The notes beneath the pieces were generated by a model. That model had not been told where the DNA came from. It searched no databases and saw only the letters and a program-made list of their open reading frames with translations. A stretch of 64,000 bases of DNA, from positions 2,367,385 to 2,431,384 of the forward strand of contig JAUPFP010000018.1 in the NCBI GenBank assembly GCA_036925085.1, in the 5' to 3' direction. Each line of letters begins with the position of its first letter. Positions within the stretch are counted from its first letter, which is position 1. The translations under genes and the position numbers were made by a program. The DNA comes from Brachycybe producta. Lineage: Eukaryota; Arthropoda; Diplopoda; Playtdesmida; Andrognathidae. Shown here in pieces: positions 45,901 to 55,365 of this stretch.

Positions 45901-48900
45901 ATAGGCTCCAAATCTAATGCTTATGAGATCTCACATCACAAGTGTGTAAGAGGACACAATATATTGACACTTCTATAGGCACAAGTAGTGCCTTCTAATA
46001 AGCCTCAATGATATTTATGGAGGTCTCTTACTTAGAACTGTATTTTACTCAGAATATTAGTTTCGTCACTTATTCTTCTTGGCTTCTAAGCCCCTTATTG
46101 GGAGCATGTATATAGATAATTATTTTAGAGAGGTTTCTGTCCAACATTTAAAAGTATAAAAATTATTCTCATCTTCTGTAACAAACATTGGTCATCTTTT
46201 CTGTTGCTTTCACTGAGATTAGGTAAGATTTTTACAATTTCCTTCCCAGTATCATTCCTTTCTTTTTGGCATTCTTCTGGAAATTTGTTAGAGGTATGTC
46301 GATGTAGTAGGAATAGAAAATAGATATTAACTACTGTTTATGGTATGATTTTTATACACTAAACCTTGCTTAATGTAAGTAATAATAGTTATTGTGGCTG
46401 ACACTAATATGTTCCTCTAATAATTAATCCTAAAAAAAAACCTCAAGTACTTTACTTATATCTACTGTAAACATGTGATATGTTGCACGTAATAAAATAA
46501 ATTATTAATGATTATAATTGTCATTTTCAGCACTGTGGTCAATTACGTCATGTGGGTCTTAATTAAATCTTATTCATGGCATGCTGGAGGAGAATTACAT
46601 AATGCACATTTTGAATTTGAAAAAGTACTAAACGGCATTCAGAGAATGAACGCTAGGTAAAACAATGGTATTGTATCATTATATGATATATATTAATTGG
46701 TTTTTGCTAGATACATTATTTAATTTCACGTATTTTTCAGGTGGTTCAGTTGTGTCACTGTAGTTGACATGACATTTGGATATGCTATCAGCAAACCATT
46801 TGTTGACAAACATTTTTCAAGAAACAGTAAACGAAAAGTAACTGCATTATACAGCTTATTCTCAATTATATACAAACGTTGTCTAATTTTTCCTAATATT
46901 AAAATAGGTACTACAATTGATTAAGAGCGTCCACAAAGCGTATATCGAACGACTAGGAGATGTCTCTTTCTTAGATGAAGCAACAAGAAGATTAGCTAAA
47001 CAAAAAGTAACTACTTTTTTTCCATACAATAAGAACATCTATCAAGTGTTTTAAAACGGGACGGACTAAACGTCCGTAAGATGATACTGACTAATCGTAA
47101 TCATCATAGAAAGTGCGGCAATTAAAGAATTTTCAGGCCGATACAGAGTGGACTGTGTATCGGCCAGTACATCGTTTAATTTGTGTGCTTTTTATAGCAA
47201 AATCATCTATATGTTATACAGATGAATAGCCATAAAAATTTTGGTAAATGAAAAAAATTCATACCGATACAAAGTGGACTCTGTGTATTGGCCAGAACAT
47301 CGTTTAATTTGCGTGTTTTTTATGGTGAAATCATATGAATGCTATACAGATAAATAGCTGTAAAAACGCTGTTTCAGCTGTTTTAGCTGTTTCAAAACGA
47401 AAAAAATTCATACCCGATACAGAGTGAACTATGTATCGGCCTGAACATTTTTAAATTGCCGCACTTTCTATAATGACACTGATGAGTCAGTATCATCAGA
47501 CAGACGTCTAGTCTGTCACTTTTAGAACTTAATAGCATTTTCATATGACATGTGTTCTAAAGTAAATTTTTTATGAAGAAACATAAAAAAATAATCACCT
47601 GTTATTATAATTATCAATGTATATGGTGAGTTTTGATCAAAATTCGAAAATGTTTATTTTCTTAAGTTATGATTAGTTATTTTGTAATGGAATATCAAGT
47701 AAATAACTTGTTATATTTGGATATTTTTATAACATTAATTGATTTACTTTCAAATTTTAACTTTTCGAAAATCATATTTTTAAACTTTACTTTTTCAAAA
47801 AAAAATTGGAATTTAAAAAAGTATCATAAAACTTTCACTTGAGCCACATTTTGCTTGATAGTGCATAAAAATCGGAACCCTAGTTATAACCATTTAAATA
47901 AAACATATGTAGGCCATAGTAAAAAAAAAAATAGATTTAACGTTAGATGTTTGCATTTAAGGCTGCTACTATGCGTTGGCTAATTGGATACCCATGGTGG
48001 ATTCAAAACAATGCCATTCGACGCCAGCATTATGCTAAGGTGAGCAATGGAATTTTTTTTAAATCAATCCAGTTATTGCTATAAATTAACAACATTTTTT
48101 TTTTCTTCAAAAGTATCCATTCATGAAGTCTGACCATTTAACTAATGTTATGAGTGCTGTTACAGTTACTGTAACGAACGGATTAAAGCTTCTACGGAAA
48201 CCGGTTTACAAACAAGGGTAGGATCTGTTTTCGACTGACACGTTTTTAGCAACTTGATTTATATGTTTGAAAACTCATCACAACTTAAGATTTTTTATAT
48301 TGTTTTTTTTTTTAATTTCCTAGATTTGCTTTCTCACCAATAACAGTCAATGCTGAATTTCAGATGACGAAAAATGCCATCAGTAATTAATTAATTAATA
48401 TTTGTTGCTTTGAAAAAACAACTTATTTTTGAAATCAGTAAAAAATTACTTCGTTTTCTAGCTGTTCCCGCTGCTATTCTTCAAACACCATTCTTTGAAG
48501 CTGGAAGACCAGTGCAAGTTATTTAGCTTTAATTTTGAAGTTTATTTATTCAATTCAATTCAATCAAGTACACTTGCAATCAGCTCGAGAGCCATGTGTT
48601 CAGGGGAGAACAATCCCCAATTACAAATGGTTGTCACTGAGACGAGGCATAGATATTATTGTCAAATTGAACTAATCCTAAAACAGAACTATGTGCAGGG
48701 AAAGTATTCCATATTCTAAATACATTTGGAAAGAAATACCACAAATATGCATCAGTTCTAGCTCCTATTTCTCTAATAGTTTTTGGATGACCATTTCCAC
48801 ATACACAGGAGTTTCTAGTAAGAATTCCATTTAACAATGATCTGTTGTTTGGAACTTAACTGGAACTTAACACACAAATTGCCACAGTTCACAGTAACCA

Positions 48901-51128
48901 TACATTTGCAAGAACTCAGGGTTGTGTTCTTAATGGTTTTAAGTCAAAGCACTAACGGTGCCAAACTCATCAACTTTTATATGAAACCTAATATCAAAAA
49001 GTTCATGAATTAAGAACTACAATTCACTTAGCAATCATTAAGAATTTGACCCCATAACTGAAGTTTATTTTATTTTTTATTAAAATAAACGTTATAATCA
49101 TTTGACTTAAATCACGATTTAAATTAAGTGATTAAGTCAATCCACCTTGACTAAAACTAATTTAATAACTAAATAACTTAAAATCAGTTACTTTTGGTGA
49201 AATAATCTAAGTACTTCTACATTGTATTAGTTCCTTGAATTACGGGGCAATAGGCTCAATTCTCGCGCACGAGATGACTCATGGATATGATGATGAAGGT
49301 AACAAAAATATCTTAACTGTTTCTATAATGTGTCACACACCTCAAAACACCAAGATACTTATACACAGTACGGTACTAACTGTTTCTAGGACGCCAGACT
49401 AATCAAAATGGGGATTTGGCTGATTGGTGGCCCAAGAAAGCCATACGAGCTTTCACAAAAAGGACTCAATGTTTCATTAAACAGTATGATAAATACTGTC
49501 CATCAGAGCTGGCCAATACAACTAAGCTTTGCGTAAGTTACGTAAGAAACTACAGAATTTACTCAAGGAGAATAAGGGGATAAAACGCATATGTGGCAAA
49601 TGACTAGCTTATGACAATTAAAAATATGATTGACAGACCCGACTCGACTTTATATTAAGTATCATTGACTTCACCCAAAGTCATGATTGCAGCTCATACT
49701 AGACAACTAATACAATATACAGTATGTGCATATTATACATCTATTTGGTGTCCATTTCGCCAAATGCAAATAAATTGGCCTGATGCAAAACGCGAAGTGG
49801 ATAAATGTGTAATTGTGTAATAATGGACAATTACATCAGATGGATGCAACATACACACATAAAAACATGGATAATTTATAACACCTTATATACAGTATAA
49901 CATATTCAATATATACTATACAACAATAATGTAAAGTAACTAGTGGGGTAATCCGTCATAAATGACGGGAGCAAAATTCTAGTTTAATTTTGCTACTAAA
50001 ATTATTTAACTATTTTATTCAAATACTTCATTATAAATGACATTTTGTGTGAATGTCCGGTTGTCATGAAGTAATTTGCCTTGACCTTTTGTATTTTGTT
50101 TAGAAGCCCCTTAATTTAATTTGGGTTCTTGGATCAGAAGAGCGCAACATAAAGTTGACCACGAGAAGAAAAAAAAAAAAACAACGGTTCATTTAAATTT
50201 AAATAAATTCCGACGTGCTTAAACGTTTTTGTCCTTTTTTGTACAGCGTTATGCACAGACAGTAGTTACAGCATTTGCTAATACCCACACCACAGATAAC
50301 TTATATATGGTATCATTGTACACGGTATAACTCATGGCACACACAACTTACACCCCACACGACTAATTATTTTCAATAGTAATAGTAAAATTCTTTAGTA
50401 AATAACTAAGAAGTGAATTAATATATGAACAAAAGTGGTTACTGAAACAAAAATTCACTTCGCTAAAGTCACGATATGCAGGCTTCCTTTATTATAATCT
50501 CCTTGTGTTGATACATAATTTGTAATAATCTCATAAGACGATTTATAATATTAGATAAATGGAGAAGTGACACTCGGTGAAAACATCGCAGACAATGGTG
50601 GTGTACGACAATCCTTTACGGTACATGGCAATTAGTTTGTGTGGGGGGGAGGAAAGTTTGTTATAAAAGACAACACAAATTGTTTATACATTTTACAAGG
50701 CTTTCAAGACATGGTTAGCTGCAAATGGACCAGAAGATAAGCTTCCAGGACTGGAAGAGTACACATCCGAACAAATTTTCTTTTTGGGATTCGCTCATGT
50801 AAAACACACGTATTAGATACAAACAATGGGCTCCAAAAGAGTTTTATACGATTTCTTTTCTTTTCACAGCTGTATTGCAGCTCAGATACTCCTAACCATA
50901 TAACCAATTATATTTTGTACAGTCCACACAGTCTTGCAAGATACAGGTTCATTTTTAAGCGCCAGCATTGTTTCCTTCAAGATACAGCTGCCTAAAATAT
51001 ATTTTCTTTGTTTATTCATTGTGTTTAGAGTGATGGGACCACTATCAAACTCAAAAGACTTTGCTGAGGCATTCGGTTGTTCAAAGGGTCCAATGAATCG
51101 AGGAAGTGATCGTTGCGTTCTTTGGTGA
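42933..51128 (+). CDS. Secreted neprilysin-like zinc metallopeptidase 2 (M13), 21 coding exons
   Basis: Coding exons: 42933-43017, 43321-43362, 43427-43588, 43664-43738, 43808-44010, 44082-44270, 44333-44428, 44504-44631, 46531-46656, 46741-46837, 46908-47006, 47962-48039, 48114-48217, 48324-48382, 48462-48513, 49231-49298, 49390-49532, 50555-50620, 50700-50798, 50870-50946, 51029-51128. This gives 715 codons and a stop. The start aligns with gene 1; an in-frame ATG three codons upstream (42924) is possible. Only exons 1 and 5 differ in length from gene 1, by one codon each in opposite directions. Features are a signal peptide (~22 residues), no anchor, NA at 504-505, HEMTH at 545-549, ENIAD at 611-615, His677/Arg683 and C-terminal CVLW. 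Intron 15 has a GC donor (GT|GCAAGT); the others are GT-AG. All catalytic residues are kept, so a working extracellular peptidase is expected. Changes near the active site (NAEF in place of NAMY; HEM in place of HEI) suggest altered substrate choice. Confidence 0.9.
44698..45410. mobile_element. Harbinger-like element, copy 2, in intron 8 of gene 2
   Basis: Starts AGCCTAGTACACACCGG after TTA and shares the interior of copy 1 (GCACACAAGCTCTTCTCAGC, AAGCCTTTTGGACACCCTG). It contains an added local palindrome near 45155-45250. The right end is shortened and altered (CTTGGTGTGTACTACCC), so the target duplication is not clear. Confidence 0.75.
45411..45763. mobile_element. MITE with imperfect inverted ends (~353 bp)
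   Basis: AAAGCCCCGTTCTCAAGGTG at the left is mirrored by CACCGAGAGAACGTGGCTTT at the right. The interior repeats GTCGCGACACTG/CAGTGTCGTGAC words. It lies next to copy 2 of the Harbinger-like element in intron 8. The ORF across it is not a gene. Confidence 0.7.
47053..47524. mobile_element. MITE with internal duplication in intron 11 of gene 2 (~470 bp)
   Basis: The left end is GTCCGTAAGATGATACTGACT and the right end is AGTCAGTATCATCAGACAGAC. ATAGAAAGTGCGGCAATT inside the left end is matched inverted at the right. A ~120-nt segment with GATACAGAGTGGACT...GTATCGGCC and ACATCGTTTAATTT is present twice in tandem, and its start recurs a third time. Confidence 0.7.
48536..48845 (-). pseudogene. 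CR1-like LINE 3' fragment in intron 15 of gene 2
   Basis: Read on the minus strand, 48634-48837 gives a C-terminal LINE stretch ([15 protein letters not shown]...FRIWN) like the end of the LINE at 33946. The tail has (CAATT)-type repeats near 48550. It starts ~22 nt after the GC donor of intron 15. Confidence 0.6.
49940..50200 (-). mobile_element. Helitron-like 3' end with helicase remnant
   Basis: On the minus strand CCCGTCATTTATGACGG is followed by ATTACCCCA, CTAG and T (49943-49940). Upstream on that strand, 50140-50166 translates to SRGQLYVAL, which matches the C-terminal motif of Pif1/Helitron helicases (GQLYVALSR); the frame then breaks. This is a decayed copy in intron 17 of gene 2. 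Confidence 0.65.
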
Positions 51129-51790
51129 TAATGAGTGTGCATGTTCACTGTGACAATTAAGCCTCAGATACTAACCATTTTCAACTTTACAATTAGCTCA
51201 AAGAAATAAGCCATTCTTTTTTTTTTTCGGAAATACTACTCACTTTTTAAAAAAAATAAGATAGAATATTGCAGGATTGAATTTGAAATTACGAAATAAC
51301 GAATTGTCTGCGAGTCCTAGACTCATTTTATAACATGCAATTCAACTCATTTTTAGGATTGACTAGAATAAATTTCAAACACATTTGATGTCAACTGTAG
51401 AACTAATCGAACGGTTCCTGCATAGATCTAGCATAAATTTAGCTGGCATAGTCCTGAAGGGATTTTCCAAACGTGACCAGCAATGACTGGCAGATTTTTA
51501 AAATTCAAATTTTTTAAAAAAAAATAATTTGGCGAAATAATTTAAATGATGTGGTGTCTGGTTTCCAAACAATGTTAGTATCTGCGAGTTAAACATTTCT
51601 AAATAATGGTAATACTTTTTTAAGTTTTCAATCTGCCACGTTCTGTTACTTTAAAATTATGATACAGTATCAACAATTGTATTCCGTAACTCTGATTGCT
51701 TTTCAGTTTGAACCAAGCATATATGAATAATAAAACTAGATACCTTAAGATAAGTACATTTGCAATACAATTTTAACAATTTTAGGTTCT
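51129..51790. other. 3' flank of gene 2, nothing further seen
   Basis: AT-rich. There is no AATAAA in the first ~150 nt after the stop codon comparable to that of gene 1; ACTAGAATAAATTT near 51362 contains AATAAA and is a weak candidate. No ORF with motifs. Confidence 0.4.
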
Positions 51791-51873
51791 GAAACGAAGG
51801 CATTGTAGTTCCACTAATAATGCCACTCTCCCGTTTGTGACGAGGCTGGCCCTTTGGCGCCACCATTTTGACG

Positions 51874-52637
51874 TGGTGGTGCCTGCTCCGAGCCAGCCCC
51901 ATGGACTGTTTGAGCCACGCGCGACATTCTGAGAGTTCAAGCACTTTGCCGACCCTTCAGTCTCTCGAACAAGACCGTTTTCAAGGCCCACAAAAATACC
52001 TTTACTCTTGGGAATCTTATGCACAGATGCGTGACGACTTCGATGTTCCTAGTCCTCGTTTTAGCCCGGCCTGAAGGTCCCAATCAGAGGAACTCAGATT
52101 GTTTCTGAGTGCATCTGTTGGTGGCTGAATGGTGGGCTAAAGCCTCTTCTCTTCAGTTTCACTATTTAGGAAAATAGACTACACAAACACACCTTGAGGT
52201 AGAAAAAGTTCTCTTTACTTTCTTACGACATATTTGATAACATTTACATTTACATTACAGTTCGATTTACAAAAACTCGGACTCAATTCTCTGAGTTTCT
52301 ACTTGGAACTCTCTGGTTCAATCGCTATATTCGAACTGTCCTCAAACATAAGTGGCACGGCACTTTCGTTCGGTCTCTAGGGAGGGGCGACTGTCACCTC
52401 AGGGCTCAATGAGTGGCCAACTGGGCCAATCATTGCCCTGGGCTGAGAATATTACCTTTTAAGGAAAGGCATTTTTGGGACTCTTTTCCAAATTTCTCAC
52501 GGTTCTGCTTTGTTCCCCGAAGTCACTGAGAATTCGGACCACCCAAGTCTGGACATCTGTGCACCAAGGGGTGCCATGATGACAAAAAGGAATTTCTACG
52601 GGGTGTTCGACCATTCTGTAGATACAGGGTGTCACAC
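51874..52637 (-). repeat. Possible LTR on the minus strand (weak)
   Basis: Read on the minus strand it would start TGTGACACCCTG (52637) and end near GTCA (51874), followed by TGGTGGCGCCAAAGGG, which resembles a tRNA primer-binding site. It is less AT-rich than its surroundings. There is no second copy, clear TATA box or target duplication, so this is only a suggestion. Confidence 0.25.
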
Positions 52638-53599
52638 GTGCACAATTATTTACATTCTGGAACAAATTATCATGAAAAGAAATTTGAAATAACTGTTTTT
52701 TTTTCTTCTCTAAAATACTAACTTTAGTTCAGTTAAGAAATTTATTATCAAAAATGTTAAAGTATTAACACTAGTAATACATTAGTAACTTGCTTGCAAC
52801 TTCATTTGTAAACCTTGGCAAACCAAAACAGTACATGTTATTTCTTTTACAATATGATTTCTAAATTCGAAAATGCGTCCACTACAGTAGCATAGTACAC
52901 CCACCCGGACCTGAAATGACTTTCAAAATGCGGCCAGAGTTACATCAAGTCCAGGTGAGTAAACGAAAATTATAAAGATTGCGGCGAATTGGTGATGTCA
53001 GATAAAATGTGGCAAATGGGTAGTGTAAAATCGACTACAAACAGACCACTTTGTAAACCTACATTGTAGGACCACAAAGTGGTTGACAAATCATGATTCA
53101 CATGGATCATAATTAAAAACAATGACCTGCTATGAGTGCAAGCCACTAGTATGCCCTTGAGCATCACTCGCAAGAAGCAGGTGATGGTCGCCACTTGTGG
53201 CAGGACTCATTGCCTCTTTCATAGCCTTCTTATATGTGAACACCTATTACAATATACAGGGTGTTTAAAGCTATAGTAAAAACATTTTACGTTAGAAAAA
53301 TCCACAACAGAGAAGAATCATTAAAAAAAGATAAATGCATATAAAGTGTGATGATAACATTTTCTTCTGTCCATAATTATGTTAAAACCCGCGCACTTGC
53401 AATTTTCATTATTCCAGAATTAAAAATAAACTTTTTACAGCTTATAGAAAAATTATTGTTTTGGAAGCAGTGTTTCGTCGTAAATGATTTTTAAAAACCC
53501 AAAAAATGGTTCATTTTTAAATATATTGTCATAAACATATTTCTAGCACATTTAAATGCTGTTCAAGTATTCAAGTTCAAGTTTAAAAAAAGTTCATAA
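52638..53599. other. Intergenic stretch before element E2
   Basis: AT-rich, no gene. CACTTTGT...ACAAAGTG near 53048-53083 is a hairpin, and TATACAGGGTGTTTAAAG near 53255 resembles a mariner-type end. No LTR of the E2 type (TGTAACGAATTC) was found here, so E2 lacks its 5' LTR. Confidence 0.5.
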
Positions 53600-54007
53600 C
53601 TCGCATTATTTACTTATTGTGATCTTACTCAAGATCAAGCGGACCCAACGAACAACTCGACTCCATCAAATTCAAATAACCAAGCGCAACAGAAGACCAA
53701 CCAGAACTCGAATCAGCAACAAGGTCGGAAATGGAACCAAAGATATCCGCAGAAGAAGAACTACAATGGTCAGCAAACGCAGGATGGAAGTAAAACCCTG
53801 AAAGATCTCAGTACAGTAGAGTGTTACCACTGTCACGAGAAGGGTCACTTTTCAAGAAACTGCCCAAAGAAAGTAGTTGCGGATGGAACCGTTGGACTTG
53901 TTCAACACGGAATGGCCACTGGAAAGAATGGCCAGCAGTATTTTGTCGTCAGCGAGAACGGGCAGAAGAAGTTCCTGCGAGAGGAGAACCCGGCTGATTT
54001 AAACTAG
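53600..54007 (+). CDS. gag: C-terminal part of E2 Gag with zinc knuckle (5'-truncated)
   Basis: The frame is open from just after a stop at 53597 to TAG at 54005-54007, about 135 codons. It has an Asn/Gln-rich segment, a basic stretch, and then a canonical CCHC zinc knuckle (C-x2-C-x4-H-x4-C, 53822-53866). This is the nucleocapsid-type RNA-binding end of Gag. The upstream capsid part is lost. The last codons overlap the -1 frameshift heptamer that feeds the pol frame. Confidence 0.8.
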   Translation, partial: LALFTYCDLTQDQADPTNNSTPSNSNNQAQQKTNQNSNQQQGRKWNQRYPQKKNYNGQQTQDGSKTLKDLSTVECYHCHEKGHFSRNCPKKVVADGTVGLVQHGMATGKNGQQYFVVSENGQKKFLREENPADLN

Positions 54008-54060
54008 AAGGGGTGGCAGTAAAGAGGGGCCTACCGCCCTTTAAGAACGGAAAACCCTCT
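53998..54060 (+). promoter_or_regulatory. -1 ribosomal frameshift signal at the gag/pro junction
   Basis: The slippery heptamer T-TTA-AAC (53998-54004), phased as X XXY YYZ in the gag frame, sits directly before the gag TAG. After a 5-nt spacer an H-type pseudoknot can form. Stem 1 is 54010-54016 with 54034-54040 (7 bp, two G-U). Stem 2 is AGAGGG 54023-54028 with CCCTCT 54055-54060 (6 bp, perfect). Loops are 6, 5 and 14 nt. The pol frame lies at -1 to gag and opens exactly here (the previous stop in that frame is 53995-53997). Heptamer, spacer length and pseudoknot all fit known viral and retroelement signals. Confidence 0.85.
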
Positions 54061-55365
54061 GGAAAACGACAAAATCGAAACGAAACAGCGATCGCCAATT
54101 CCCAAAACATTGTGGACAAAGCTTTGTTGGGGGGGAATAGGGGCGTGAGCGAAGCTACCAATGTCACTAAAACTAGACGGAATGCTGGAGCACCGAAGAG
54201 ACCATGCAATTTGGACACTCAAGGACTCCCTGAGCAATCGTCGGAGTTGTTAGTCGGCATTTCGAATGTCGCCACAACTAGACCAAAGGCTGGAGCACCG
54301 AAGAGACCATGTGATTTGGACACTCAAGGACTCCCTGAGCAATCGTCGGAGTTGTTAGTCGGCATTACGAATGGAAAACGACAACGGAATTCACGAAAAT
54401 ATAAGAAGCTGCGAAAGGATACTGGTCGAAGGGGAGAAATCATCGAAGAGATATTTCCGGAACCCATCATCTGGTCACCTACGAAAGCTATGGTAGTTTA
54501 CGCGAATAGCTTGGAGGAAGCAAAGAGAATTGTGGAAGCCATGGAAACTGGAGTTAATCAAGACAGAATTGAGGGAGAGACCCAACAGAATTCTGCGGTG
54601 CCAGACGGAATTGAGGGAAGGACCCAACAGAATTCTGCGGCGTGTATACCGGGGATAAGCAATGTTGCTCAGGAAATCCCTCAAGATGTAACATCCAATG
54701 TTATTGCCTGGGGCAAGGCCGAAACTGATGCTAGGAAATCCAAGAAGGCTATTGTAAATGCAGCTATCGGTAGAGGAGATGATACCAGCAGGATCCCTGC
54801 GAACAGCGAGGTTATTGAATCCGTTGAAGTTGGAGATTTATTGAGGAGTAGGGCTTGTTGTCGAAAGAGTGTCGAAATCACTGTAGACAGCCTACTCACC
54901 TCATGCGAACTCATCGAGGTAGGAGATACTAAGCCCGATGAGAGTGTTGCCAAGATTACCATTCAGGTTGACGGCACACCAGTTAGATTTTTGGCGGATA
55001 GCGGAACTGGGTTCACTATCTTGTCAGGCACAATGGCCAAAGAGTACGGACTTCGATATGGACCAATCCGGAACGCACCTGCATTAGGCGCAGTGGGAGG
55101 GGTACCGATTAATGTACTTGGTCAGTTGTGGCCAACGTTCGAGTTGAACGGAAAGCAAGTAACGGCAAGGATGCTCATCATAGATGGAAAACGAGAAGCA
55201 CTGCTGGGGAGAGACCTGGGAGCTGCGTTTGATCTCATCATTTCCATGAAGACCTCCAAGATCTACTTTGCTAATGAGATGTTCTACGAAGGAACACGAG
55301 AATTGTTGAAGAAAGGAAGTGCACGTAGTAGCCTTCCCTGGAATTTCTTCAAAGAGTTAAAATAG
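53998..55365 (+). CDS. pro: E2 protease region of the pol frame, entered by -1 frameshift
   Basis: Open in the -1 frame relative to gag from the heptamer to TAG at 55363-55365. No ATG is needed if entry is by frameshifting. The first ~300 residues are charged and of unknown role; they contain a ~41-residue near-perfect direct repeat (about 54170-54370, GAPKRPC.LDTQG) and a shorter repeat (IEG.TQQNSA). The aspartic protease follows, with DSGTG (near 54997) and LLGRDLG (near 55206). The closing TAG lies in the linker between protease and RT; the same frame continues beyond it. Confidence 0.8.
   Translation, partial: FKLEGVAVKRGLPPFKNGKPSGKRQNRNETAIANSQNIVDKALLGGNRGVSEATNVTKTRRNAGAPKRPCNLDTQGLPEQSSELLVGISNVATTRPKAGAPKRPCDLDTQGLPEQSSELLVGITNGKRQRNSRKYKKLRKDTGRRGEIIEEIFPEPIIWSPTKAMVVYANSLEEAKRIVEAMETGVNQDRIEGETQQNSAVPDGIEGRTQQNSAACIPGISNVAQEIPQDVTSNVIAWGKAETDARKSKKAIVNAAIGRGDDTSRIPANSEVIESVEVGDLLRSRACCRKSVEITVDSLLTSCELIEVGDTKPDESVAKITIQVDGTPVRFLADSGTGFTILSGTMAKEYGLRYGPIRNAPALGAVGGVPINVLGQLWPTFELNGKQVTARMLIIDGKREALLGRDLGAAFDLIISMKTSKIYFANEMFYEGTRELLKKGSARSSLPWNFFKELK

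Noticed and set aside
50555-50620. A frameshift in exon 18 of NEP-like gene 2 at the A-run before the ENIAD codons
   Set aside because: On recounting the run has four A as in gene 1, the exon is 66 nt and the frame is intact.
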